Origin: Rathayibacter sp. VKM Ac-2857
Lineage (GTDB): Bacteria; Actinomycetota; Actinomycetes; Actinomycetales; Microbacteriaceae
Direction of reading: 5' to 3'
DNA length: 64,000 nucleotides
NCBI RefSeq assembly: GCF_013205025.1
Contig: NZ_JABMLE010000004.1
Coordinates: forward strand, 370,946-434,945
Every line of letters begins with the position of its first letter. The stretch's first letter is position 1. This document shows, piece after piece, positions 51,796-59,607 of this stretch. The notes under the pieces were generated by a model. It was given only the letters and a program-made list of their open reading frames with translations. It ran no database searches and had not been told where the DNA came from. The translations under genes and the position numbers were made by a program.

Positions 51796-52298
51796 GCGCG
51801 GACGGCGCCGCCGCGCGCCTCGCCGAGCTGGAGGAGCAGGACCGGGAGCTGGTCTTCGACCGCTTCGACAGCGCCACCGCCTACCGGCTGGGCACGCGCC
51901 TCGCCGCTCTCGCCATCGAGCGCGGGCTGCGGGTCGGCATCGACATCCAGCGCCCCGGCCTGACGCTCTTCCGGGCGATGCTGCCCGGCACCACCCCGGA
52001 CCAGGAGGTCTGGATCCAGCGCAAGGCCGCCCTCGTCCTGCGGATGGAGGCCTCGGGCGCGCTCGTCGAGGCGCGCTTCGCCGGCTTCGACCCGGCGAGC
52101 ATCGGCTGGCTCGACCACCGCTACGCCGTCACCGCCGGCGCGGTCCCGATCCGGGTGCGCGGCGTCGGTGTCGTCGCCGTCGCCACCGCCTCGGGGCTCT
52201 CCTCGGAGGAGGACCACGACCTGATCGTCGAGGGCCTGCGCGCGCAGATCGCCGAGGAGCAGGTCGCCTTGAAGCAGAACGCCGAGGAGCAATCGTGA
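51792..52298 (+). CDS. UPF0303 / heme-degrading-domain (GlcG-HbpS-like) protein
   Basis: The 168-residue protein matches the UPF0303 branch of the GlcG/HbpS fold: LVFDRFDSATAYRLGTRLAA, VGIDIQRPGLTLFRAMLPGT, RKAALVLRMEASGALVEARF, and IRVRGVGVVAVATASGLSSE. Family members bind small ligands such as heme or act in carbohydrate-linked clusters; the function is not established. The GTG start overlaps the stop of the truncated oxidoreductase, and its own stop overlaps the PD40 gene as GTGA, so three coupled frames follow each other. Confidence 0.85.
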   Translation: MSADGAAARLAELEEQDRELVFDRFDSATAYRLGTRLAALAIERGLRVGIDIQRPGLTLFRAMLPGTTPDQEVWIQRKAALVLRMEASGALVEARFAGFDPASIGWLDHRYAVTAGAVPIRVRGVGVVAVATASGLSSEEDHDLIVEGLRAQIAEEQVALKQNAEEQS

Positions 52299-53206
52299 TC
52301 GAGAGCCCCCCGCTGCCGCAGCTGCTGCCCGGCCAGCGTTCCCGCATCCGGATCTGGGACCGCGCCACCGGCACGACCCGCACGGTCGCCGAGTCGACCG
52401 AGCTGCAGTTCGAGGCGCCGAACTGGACCCGCGACGACCGCCTCCTCGTCAACGCGCAGGGCCGGCTCTGGCTCCTGCCGGCCGACGGCTCCGCGGCGCC
52501 GGTGGCGATCGACGCCCCGGGGCTGCCGCCGGTCAACAACGACCACGTTCTCGCTCCCGCCGGCGACGTCGTCTTCGCCTCCGCGAACGACTGGCACGTC
52601 TGGTCGGTGCCGCTCGCGGGCGGCCGGCCCACGCGGCTCACCGAGGAGGACGGCGCGCTGCACTTCCTGCACGGAGTCCGCCCCGACGGTGAGCGGCTCG
52701 CCTACGTGCGCCTCGAGCCCGAGGGCGAGAACTGGTGGGCGTCCGCGAAGATCCACACGATGGCGAGCACCGGCGGCGACGACCGGGCGGTGACCGACCA
52801 CCCCGGCCCCGCCGACGGCAGCGAGTGGACGCCGGACGGGGAGTGGATCCTCTTCAACACGGAGCAGTTCAGCACCGAGCCCGGCCACGCTCAGCTCGCC
52901 CGCATCCGCGAGGACGGCACCGGCCTCGAGCAGCTCACCTTCGACGAGCGGGTGAACTGGTTCCCGCACATCGACCCGACCGGCGAGGTCGTCGCATACC
53001 TCAGCTTCCCGCCCGGCACGACCGGCCACCCCGGGAACCTGCCCGTGCAGCTGCGCCTCGTGACAGTCGGCGCCTGGACCGAGCCCACCACCATCGTGGA
53101 GCTCTTCGGCGGACAGGGCACCATCAACGTGCCCAGCTGGACCCCCGACGGCTCCGCGTTCGCCTTCGTCGACTACCCCCTCGAGACGAGCGGAGCTCCC
53201 TCGTGA
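52295..53206 (+). CDS. TolB-like PD40 beta-propeller protein
   Basis: The 303-residue cytoplasmic propeller (no signal peptide) contains six or so PD40/WD40-like repeats: EAPNWTRDDRLLVNAQGRLW, HFLHGVRPDGERLAYVRLE, EWTPDGEWILFNTEQFST, HIDPTGEVVAYLSFPPGTTG, SWTPDGSAFAFVDYPLE. Similar proteins serve as binding scaffolds or are fused to peptidases and oligogalacturonide lyases; no catalytic residues are evident here. It is translationally coupled to the UPF0303 gene upstream and the Dabb gene downstream, so the three probably share one pathway, perhaps sugar-related given the lost Gfo/Idh gene. Confidence 0.8.
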   Translation: MIESPPLPQLLPGQRSRIRIWDRATGTTRTVAESTELQFEAPNWTRDDRLLVNAQGRLWLLPADGSAAPVAIDAPGLPPVNNDHVLAPAGDVVFASANDWHVWSVPLAGGRPTRLTEEDGALHFLHGVRPDGERLAYVRLEPEGENWWASAKIHTMASTGGDDRAVTDHPGPADGSEWTPDGEWILFNTEQFSTEPGHAQLARIREDGTGLEQLTFDERVNWFPHIDPTGEVVAYLSFPPGTTGHPGNLPVQLRLVTVGAWTEPTTIVELFGGQGTINVPSWTPDGSAFAFVDYPLETSGAPS

Positions 53207-53592
53207 GTCAGCACGACGCGCCGATCGCGGATCCAGCCGAGACGGCCCGCCCGCAGGCGTCGGGGGAGGGCGGGATCGGCGCCGCGCTGCAGCACACCGT
53301 CGCGTTCTCGCTCGTCCACGTCGCGGGCTCGCCCGAGGAGGAGCTCTTCCTCGTCGACGCCCGCCGGATCCTCGCCGCGATCCCCGGCGTGCAGGACTTC
53401 ACCGTCGCCAGGCAGGTCAGCCCGAAGAGCGACCTGACCTGGCACTTCTCGATGGTCTTCGCCGACCGCGCGGCCTACGCCGCGTACAACGAGCACCCCG
53501 ACCACGTCGCGTTCGTCCGGGACCGCTGGGCGACCGAGGTCGTCGACTTCCAGGAACTCGACGTCGTCCGCTGGGAGCCGACCGCTCGCTGA
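53203..53592 (+). CDS. Dabb (stress-responsive dimeric alpha-beta barrel) protein
   Basis: The 129-residue protein carries a Dabb ferredoxin-like domain (about residues 28-125): LQHTVAFSLVHVAGSPEEEL, IPGVQDFTVARQVSPKSDLTWH and HPDHVAFVRDRWATEVVDFQ, with the family His and Phe positions intact. Dabb proteins are small dimeric enzymes or binding proteins. The first 27 residues are a low-complexity extension. The GTG start overlaps the PD40 gene stop. It converges on the regulator gene at 53690. Confidence 0.85.
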   Translation: MSQHDAPIADPAETARPQASGEGGIGAALQHTVAFSLVHVAGSPEEELFLVDARRILAAIPGVQDFTVARQVSPKSDLTWHFSMVFADRAAYAAYNEHPDHVAFVRDRWATEVVDFQELDVVRWEPTAR

Positions 53593-53689
53593 GCGCCCGC
53601 AGCCCCGACCGCGCCGCCGGACCACTTCTGCGACCCTCTCTTCCGGTACTGAAGGGGCCCACTCGAATGCCCAGTGGGGCATCGAGTCG

Positions 53690-54577
53690 TCAGCCGCCGT
53701 CCTGCTCCTGGGCCGCGGCAGTGCTCTTCTGCCGACGGGCCGTGGCGCGCAGCGACGCGAGCAGTGCGAGCGCGTCGTGCGAGCGGGTGCCGGGCTCGGC
53801 GGAGTAGGCGATGAGGGTGAGGCCGTCGTCGCCCGGGAGCTGCATCGCCTCGAAGGAGAGCTCGAGGTCGCCGACGTCGCGGTGGTGGAACTGCTTGGTG
53901 CCGGTGCGGTGGAAGTGGACGCGGTGCGAGGCCCACATCGTGCGGAAGTCGCTGCTGCGGGTGGAGAGCTCGCCGATGAGGTTCGACAGTTCGGTGCTGT
54001 GCGGGTCGCGGCCGGCCTCCTGGCGCAGGATCGCGACGACGTCCTCGGCCATGCCGCGCCAGTCGGCGAGCTCGTCGATCGAGGCGGGGTCGAGGAAGAG
54101 GTAGCGGGCGAAGTTCTGCGGCTTCACATCCGGGTCCTCGTCGCGGTGATAGAGCGCGCGGGCCAGGTCGTTCATCCCGAGGACGTCCAGCCGGCCGTTC
54201 TGCACGAAGGCGGGGATCGTCGTCATGCCGTCGAGCAGCTGCTGGACGCTCGCGCGCAGCTTCGGCGCGCTGCGGCGCCGGCCCAGGCGCGGGCCGACCG
54301 TCGCGGCTCGGGCGAGGTCGAAGAGGTGGGCGCGTTCGGCGTCGTCCAGGCGCAGGGCGCGGGCGAGGGAGTCGAGGACGCTCTCGGAGGCGCCGGCGAG
54401 ATTGCCGCGCTCGAAGCGGTTGTAGTAGTCGACGCTGATCCCGGCGAGCAGTGCGACCTCCTCGCGGCGCAGTCCCGGCACGCGGCGGGTGCCGCCGCCG
54501 GGGGAGAGGCCGACCATCTCGGGAGTGATGCTCGCGCGGCGGGAGCGGAGGAAGTCGTGCACATCGTCGTTCGTCAC
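53690..54577 (-). CDS. XRE-type HTH regulator with MmyB-like ligand domain
   Basis: The 295-residue regulator has an N-terminal HTH (about residues 5-75; RRVPGLRREEVALLAGISVD, YYNRFERGNLAGASESVLDSL) and a C-terminal MmyB-like PAS-type ligand domain (about 105-280; AFVQNGRLDVLGMNDLARAL, FLDPASIDELADWRGMAEDV, FHHRDVGDLELSFEAMQLPGDDGL). MmyB relatives bind fatty-acid-like ligands. The GTG at 54577 was preferred because the family usually starts just before the DFLRSRRA helix; a longer frame is open to 54643. It is divergent from the SDR gene and likely controls it. Confidence 0.88.
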   Translation of the reverse strand: MTNDDVHDFLRSRRASITPEMVGLSPGGGTRRVPGLRREEVALLAGISVDYYNRFERGNLAGASESVLDSLARALRLDDAERAHLFDLARAATVGPRLGRRRSAPKLRASVQQLLDGMTTIPAFVQNGRLDVLGMNDLARALYHRDEDPDVKPQNFARYLFLDPASIDELADWRGMAEDVVAILRQEAGRDPHSTELSNLIGELSTRSSDFRTMWASHRVHFHRTGTKQFHHRDVGDLELSFEAMQLPGDDGLTLIAYSAEPGTRSHDALALLASLRATARRQKSTAAAQEQDGG

Positions 54578-54623
54578 GACTTCGACGGTAGGCGCGACCG
54601 CGCCGTCGTGACAGGTACGGGCG

Positions 54624-54633
54624 TTACCGGTAA
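54624..54633. promoter_or_regulatory. Palindrome in the regulator-SDR divergent promoter
   Basis: TTACCGGTAA is a perfect 10-bp palindrome located 47 bp from the regulator start and 87 bp from the SDR start. It is a plausible operator for the divergently encoded XRE-type regulator. This is inference from position and symmetry only. Confidence 0.35.
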
Positions 54634-54720
54634 GAGCCGTCACTGCCTGGCTCCGCGCGCCGGCGCTTCACTCGAGGTGCGGACGACAGGAGTCCACCCA
54701 CGACAGGAAGAAGAAGCACC

Positions 54721-55545
54721 ATGACTCAGGAGATCGCCGTCATCATCGGCTCCGGCAGCATCGGCGTCGCCATCGGGCGTCGCGTCGGCGTCGGCCGTCA
54801 CGTGATCCTCGCCGACTTCAACGAGCAGACCATGGCCGGCGTCGCGGAGACCCTGCGCGGCGAGGGCTACGACCTCTCCACGCACCGCATCGACATCTCG
54901 GACAAGGACTCGGTCGCGCAGCTCGCCGACGACGCCGCCGCCCTGGGAGACGCGACGCGGGTCGTCGTCGCCGCCGGCGTCTCGCCGGTGCAGGCCAGCA
55001 CCGAGCGCGTGCTGCACGTCGACCTGCTCGGCACCGCGTACGTCCTCGAGGAGTTCGGCCGCGTCATCGCGCCGGGCGGCTCGGGCCTGGTCATCGCGAG
55101 CATGGCCGGGCACATGGGCGACGGCTACTCGAAGGAGATCGAGCACGCCCTCGCCTACACCCCCACCGCGGAGCTGCTCGAGCTCGACTTCCTCGCCCCC
55201 GAGAAGGTCGGGAACTCCGGCGCGGCGTACACGCTCGCCAAGCGCGCGAACGCGTTGCGCGTGCAGGGCTCGGCCGTCACCTGGGGTGACCGCGGCGCCC
55301 GCGTGAACTGCATGAGCCCCGGCATCATCTCCACCCCGCTCGCCCAGGACGAGATGTCCGGCCCCAACGCCGCAGGCTACGCCGCGATGATCAGCACGTC
55401 CGCGGCGGGCCGGATGGGCACGCCCACCGACGTCGCCGACGTGGCCGCGCTCATCATGGGACCGCAGGGAGCCTTCATCACCGGCTCCGACCTGCTGATC
55501 GACGGCGGCGTCATCGCCGCGATGCGCGCCGGCCGCCTGGGCTGA
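54721..55545 (+). CDS. SDR family oxidoreductase
   Basis: The 274-residue classical short-chain dehydrogenase has VIIGSGSIGVAIGRRV as the cofactor loop (shorter glycine pattern than usual), VVAAGVSP in the NAG region, IASMAGH with the catalytic Ser region, and YTLAKRANAL with the YxxxK catalytic pair. VNCMSPGIISTPLAQ and FITGSDLLIDGG are the C-terminal signatures. A long insertion (about residues 135-160) before the active-site Tyr resembles SDRs induced by MmyB-type regulators as I recall. Substrate unknown. It has a GGAAGAAG ribosome-binding site. Confidence 0.92.
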   Translation: MTQEIAVIIGSGSIGVAIGRRVGVGRHVILADFNEQTMAGVAETLRGEGYDLSTHRIDISDKDSVAQLADDAAALGDATRVVVAAGVSPVQASTERVLHVDLLGTAYVLEEFGRVIAPGGSGLVIASMAGHMGDGYSKEIEHALAYTPTAELLELDFLAPEKVGNSGAAYTLAKRANALRVQGSAVTWGDRGARVNCMSPGIISTPLAQDEMSGPNAAGYAAMISTSAAGRMGTPTDVADVAALIMGPQGAFITGSDLLIDGGVIAAMRAGRLG

Positions 55546-55630
55546 GCGCACCGGACGGTGGCGCCGGCAACAGCTCGGCGCCACCGTCCCCACTACCGCC
55601 GACGAGACTGCCGAAGAAGAGGAGCTCACC

Positions 55631-56053
55631 ATGACCTGGACTCACGACGAGCTCGAGCGCATCGGCCTCGCGAGCGAGCTGCGCATCGCCGGACGTCGGA
55701 AGGACGGCACCCTGCGCCGCCTCGTGATCATCTGGGCGGTCCGTGTCGGCGACGCGATCTATGTCCGTTCCGTCTACGGAGCCGACGGCGGCTGGTTCCG
55801 CGGCGTCCAGTCGACGTGGACGGGCCGGGTCGAGGCGGGCGGCGTCGCGAAGGACGTCGACTTCACGATCGACCACGACCACGACCACGACGCCGAGATC
55901 GACCGCGCCTACCGCGCGAAGTACGGCAACGGCGGCCCGGTGCAGGCCATCACCAGCGACCTCGCCACCGAGACCACCCTCCGCATCACCCCCTCGGCCT
56001 GCGCCGTGTCGAGGCCCATTGGCGTACTCGTGCGAAGCCACGGCCCCGCCTGA
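55631..56053 (+). CDS. DUF2255 family protein
   Basis: The 140-residue protein matches DUF2255: LRIAGRRKDGTLRRLVIIWA, GDAIYVRSVYGADGGWFRG, DVDFTIDHDHDHDAEIDRAY, YRAKYG and LATETTLRITP. It is probably a small FMN-free relative of pyridoxamine-oxidase-like split barrels, but the role is unknown. After the usual family end (TTLRITP) there are about 20 extra residues (SACAVSRPIGVLVRSHGPA), which could come from loss of the original stop. An AGGAG site precedes the ATG. It follows the SDR gene by 85 bp and may share its promoter. Confidence 0.82.
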   Translation: MTWTHDELERIGLASELRIAGRRKDGTLRRLVIIWAVRVGDAIYVRSVYGADGGWFRGVQSTWTGRVEAGGVAKDVDFTIDHDHDHDAEIDRAYRAKYGNGGPVQAITSDLATETTLRITPSACAVSRPIGVLVRSHGPA

Positions 56054-56169
56054 CGCTCACTCCGATGCGGGGCATGGCGGGTTCATCGGGAGTGCATAGC
56101 GTCGTCGCGGATCCTGATCTCCCGGCGGGAGACCCCCGCGGTGGGTGACGCTCAGGGAAGGTCGATGCG

Positions 56170-57606
56170 ATGAGCACGGTGCAGCGAACAGTCCGGCCGG
56201 TTCCCGCCACGGCGGAGGGCTCGGGGGCGGACGTCTCTTCGGGTGAGCGCCGCCGCGGGGCCCTCCGACGGCGTATGCGCTCGGCCGATGCGCTGGTGAC
56301 CGCGTGCGTCGTCTCGGTCGCCGTCGCGATCGCGCTGTTCCTCGCCTCCGGTGGTCTCGAGGCCGTGATCGACCTCGCGACCGCGGTGTCGGCGGCGGGG
56401 ATCGTCGCCGGGCTGGTCGGGACCGATCTGCTCCTGCTGATGCTGGTGCTCGCCGCGCGCATCCCGTGGATCGATCGCACCTTCGGTCAGGACGTCGCGA
56501 TGGCACTGCACCGGCGGCTCGGCAAGCCCGCGCTGCTGCTGATCCTCGGTCACGGCGTGCTGCTCACGGTCGGCTACGCGATGACGGACGGCCTCGACCT
56601 CGTGCAGGAGAGCCTCGCCCTCTACTCCGGCAGCGACATGCTGCTCGCCCTGCTCGCGACCGCGCTGCTGCTGCTCGTCGTGGTCACCTCGCTCGTCGCG
56701 GTGCGCCGCCGGTTCGCCTACGAGGCGTGGCACGCGATCCACCTCCTCAGCTACGCGGCCGTGCTCGTCGCGGTGCCGCATCAGCTCTCCGCCGGTCAGG
56801 TCCTCGCCGAGGGGTCCGCGCAGCGCACCTACTGGATCGCCCTCTACGTCGCGGCGTTCGGCTCCGTCGCCTGGTTCCGGTTCGCGGTGCCCGTCGTGCG
56901 CACCCTCCGCCACCGCATCCGGGTCGAGGCGGTCGAGACGATCGCACCCGGGGTGTTCTCGCTGCACCTGACCGGGCGACGGATGCGCGCCCTCGGCGCG
57001 GTCGGCGGCCAGTACGCGATCTGGCGGTTCTGGAGCGCCGGCACCTGGTGGCACGCCCACCCCGTGTCCTTCTCCGCGGTCCCGACCGACCTCACCGCCC
57101 GGATCACCGTCCGCGTGCTGGGCGCGGGCACCGCCCGTCTCGCTCGACTGCGACCGGGCACGGCCGTGTCGATCGAGGGGCCGTACGGGATCTTCGCCGA
57201 CACTGCGCGCACCGCTCCACTCCTCGCCGTCGTCGCCGCGGGCATCGGCATCACCCCCGCGCGCGCACTCCTCGAGCACAGTGCCCTGCAGCCGGGCGAG
57301 GCGACCGTCCTCCTGCGCGGGGCCGACGACAGCCAGGACCACCTCTGGGACGAGACGGGCGAGCTCGTGCGCCGCGGGGGCGGAACGCTCTACTGGATGC
57401 GGGGGCATCGCCCGTCCGGCATCGACACCTGGCTGTCCGCCGAGGCGCTTTCGCGTGGCGTCACGCTGACCTCGGTGTTCCCGCGGCTGCTCGACTCCGA
57501 CCTCTACGTCTGCGGACCGGACGCCTGGAGCGAGCTCGTCCTCCGCGACGCCCGCAGCGCGGGCCTCCCCGAGCACCGGATCCACGTCGAGAGGTTCAGC
57601 TGGTGA
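56170..57606 (+). CDS. Ferric-reductase-like membrane flavin oxidoreductase
   Basis: The 478-residue protein has six membrane helices (about residues 40-250) with heme-ligand-type His residues (ALHRRLGKPALLLILGHG and AYEAWHAIHLLSYAAVLVAV), then an FAD-binding ferredoxin-reductase barrel (about 255-345, with WWHAHPVSFSAVP) and an NAD-binding domain (LLAVVAAGIGITPARALLE ... SDLYVCGPDAW). It would carry electrons from NAD(P)H across the membrane. It is coupled by GTGA to an FMN-binding lipid-side protein and then apbE, a flavin-based extracytoplasmic electron-transfer set. Confidence 0.92.
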   Translation: MSTVQRTVRPVPATAEGSGADVSSGERRRGALRRRMRSADALVTACVVSVAVAIALFLASGGLEAVIDLATAVSAAGIVAGLVGTDLLLLMLVLAARIPWIDRTFGQDVAMALHRRLGKPALLLILGHGVLLTVGYAMTDGLDLVQESLALYSGSDMLLALLATALLLLVVVTSLVAVRRRFAYEAWHAIHLLSYAAVLVAVPHQLSAGQVLAEGSAQRTYWIALYVAAFGSVAWFRFAVPVVRTLRHRIRVEAVETIAPGVFSLHLTGRRMRALGAVGGQYAIWRFWSAGTWWHAHPVSFSAVPTDLTARITVRVLGAGTARLARLRPGTAVSIEGPYGIFADTARTAPLLAVVAAGIGITPARALLEHSALQPGEATVLLRGADDSQDHLWDETGELVRRGGGTLYWMRGHRPSGIDTWLSAEALSRGVTLTSVFPRLLDSDLYVCGPDAWSELVLRDARSAGLPEHRIHVERFSW

Positions 57607-58160
57607 GGACACGCGCCGCTCTCGCGAGCATCGTCGCGTCCACGGCCGTCCTCCTCGTGGGCTGGGACCTCGGCGCCGCGGGGAGCACTCCCGCCGGGCC
57701 GGCGCCGGAGGCCGCAGCGCCCGCTGTCGCGACTCCGACTCCGATTCCGACCTCCTCGTCCGGCTCGAGCGCCTCGGGCACGTTCGAGGTCCCGACGCCG
57801 AGCTTCGCCCCGTCGGCGACCCCGGCGCCCGCCGACATCGGCGGAACCGACAGCACCGGCGGAACCGACAGCGCCGGCGGAACGGACGGCACCTACACAG
57901 GAACCGCTGTCTCGACCCGCTACGGCGACGTGCAGGTCGCGATCACCGTCGCCGGCGGCGCGATCGCCGACGTCACCGCGCTGCAGCTGACGGACAAGGA
58001 GAACCGCTCGGTCTCGATCTCGAACCGGGCCGCGCCGATCCTGCGCAGTGAGGTCCTCGCCGCTCAGAGCGCCGACGTCGCCTCGGTCAGCGGCGCGACC
58101 TACACCAGCGACGCCTACCTCGACTCGCTGCAGTCCGCGATCGATCAGGCCGGCCTGTGA
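57603..58160 (+). CDS. Exported FMN-binding domain protein
   Basis: The 185-residue protein starts with a basic/hydrophobic export signal (residues 1-26), followed by a Pro/Ser/Thr/Gly-rich linker (about 27-100, including the GGTDSTGGTDSAGGTDG repeat at 57838-57897) and a C-terminal FMN-binding domain (about 100-185). SVSGATYTS contains the Thr to which ApbE attaches FMN covalently through phosphate. It sits outside the membrane and would accept electrons from the upstream reductase. It is coupled on both sides by overlapping start/stop codons. Confidence 0.9.
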   Translation: MRTRAALASIVASTAVLLVGWDLGAAGSTPAGPAPEAAAPAVATPTPIPTSSSGSSASGTFEVPTPSFAPSATPAPADIGGTDSTGGTDSAGGTDGTYTGTAVSTRYGDVQVAITVAGGAIADVTALQLTDKENRSVSISNRAAPILRSEVLAAQSADVASVSGATYTSDAYLDSLQSAIDQAGL

Positions 58161-58990
58161 TCTCGACCTTCCCCACGATGGGCACGGTCGCGAGCCTCCG
58201 GGCCGAGGCCGATGCGCCGCTGGCGGCGATACAAGCGGTCTTCCGGTCCGCGGACGAGCGGTTCAGCCTGTACCGGCCGGAGTCGGAGGCGAGCAGGATC
58301 GCCGACGGCCGGCTCCGCCTCGCCGATGCGAGCGCGGAGATGCGCGACGCCTACGCCGAGGCTCTCGAGTGGCGCACCGCCACCGACGGCGCCTTCACCC
58401 CGCACCGCCCGGACGGCGTGCTCGACCTCGCCGGCACGGTCAAGGCCCGTGCGATCGCGGCGGCCGGGAGGCTGCTGGAGCGCGGCGACGGCTCGCCGTG
58501 GCTCCTGACCGTCGGGGGCGACGTCCTCGGATCCCGCGCCGCCGCCGTTGACGCCGCCTCCGCCGCCCACGCCGACCCCGTCCGGATCGGGATCGTCGAT
58601 CCCGATGACCGCCGGTCACTGCTGTGCGCCGTCCCGCTGACCGGCGATCGGCGCGCCGTCGCGACGTCGGGGACCGCCGAGCGCGGGGAGCACGTCTGGC
58701 GGCGCCCGCACGACCCGGACGGAGTCCGCTTCCGCCAGGTCACCGTCCTCGCGGCCGACATCCTCACCGCGGACGTCCTCGCCACCGCGGTCCTCGCCGG
58801 CGGCGAGCCGACCCTCGACCGCGTCCTCGCCCGCTGGGACGTCGACGTCCTCGCCTGCGGCACCGGGGGAGACCTCCTGGTCTCCGACCGGCTCCGCGCG
58901 GCGATCAGCGCGCACCCGACGACCCGGGTGAGTGCGGAGGCGGCGCCGGCCGACGGGGTGAGGGTGAGGGAGGTGGTGAGCTCCTGGTAG
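58157..58990 (+). CDS. apbE: FAD:protein FMN transferase ApbE
   Basis: ApbE transfers FMN from FAD to Ser/Thr of FMN-binding domains, here most likely the adjacent protein. The 277-residue product is shorter than typical ApbE (about 330) but has TFPTMGTVAS, FSLYRPESEASRIADG, TDGAFTPH, LDLAGTVKARAI, LLTVGGDVLGS, AVATSGTAERGEHVW and VLAADILTADVLATAVLAGG, covering the FAD and metal sites. No signal peptide is evident from the GTG at 58157, although family members often act outside; this one may work in the cytoplasm. It overlaps the FMN-binding gene. Confidence 0.92.
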   Translation: MISTFPTMGTVASLRAEADAPLAAIQAVFRSADERFSLYRPESEASRIADGRLRLADASAEMRDAYAEALEWRTATDGAFTPHRPDGVLDLAGTVKARAIAAAGRLLERGDGSPWLLTVGGDVLGSRAAAVDAASAAHADPVRIGIVDPDDRRSLLCAVPLTGDRRAVATSGTAERGEHVWRRPHDPDGVRFRQVTVLAADILTADVLATAVLAGGEPTLDRVLARWDVDVLACGTGGDLLVSDRLRAAISAHPTTRVSAEAAPADGVRVREVVSSW

Positions 58991-59187
58991 TGCTCGGTCG
59001 TCGTGGTGTCGCCGGCCAGCCGGAAACGGCTCCGTCAGGACCGGGCGAGCGCCGTCCGGGCGGCGGTCCACTCCGATCCGGTCGAACTTTCTTCGCGGCG
59101 GGTGTCGATCCGGGATCGCGCCGTTCGACCTCGGGGTGAGAAGGTCGCACGACGCTCCTTCCATCACTGAGAGACGGGAATCCCCTG

Positions 59188-59607
59188 ATGCCGAAGTACA
59201 TGCTGATCTGGCGCGCGACCGACGAGTCGCTGGCCGCGATGATGAACACCGATTTCAGCCAGATGCTGGAGTCGATGGGCCGCTTCAACGACGAGCTGAT
59301 CCGGACCGGCGTGCTGCTGGCGGCGGAGGGGCTGGACGACCCGAGCCAGGGGGTCGTCGTCGACTTCAGCGGCGAGACCCCGGTCGTCACGGACGGGCCC
59401 TACGGGGAGACGAAGGAGCTGTTCAACGGCTACTACGTCCTCGACGTCGCCTCGATCCAGGAGGCGGTCGAGTGGGCCAAGCGCGCGCCGATGACCGGCG
59501 GCGGCAAGGCGGAGATCCGCCGGATCCCCTCGATCGACGAGTTCCCGCAGGACAACGAGTACGTGCAGCGGGAGCGCGCCTGGCGTGAGCAGACCGGCCA
59601 GCTCTGA
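59188..59607 (+). CDS. YciI/DGPF-domain protein partnered with an ECF42 sigma factor
   Basis: The 139-residue YCII-related protein has PKYMLIWRATDESLAAMM at the start, the DGPF-like motif DGPY at residues 69-72 (VVTDGPYGETKELFNGYY) and the late EVRPI-type segment seen as AEIRRIPSIDEFPQDNEY. Genes of this family are consistently next to ECF42 sigma factors; whether they act as enzymes or sensors is not settled. It overlaps the sigma factor gene by 23 bases. Confidence 0.92.
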   Translation: MPKYMLIWRATDESLAAMMNTDFSQMLESMGRFNDELIRTGVLLAAEGLDDPSQGVVVDFSGETPVVTDGPYGETKELFNGYYVLDVASIQEAVEWAKRAPMTGGGKAEIRRIPSIDEFPQDNEYVQRERAWREQTGQL

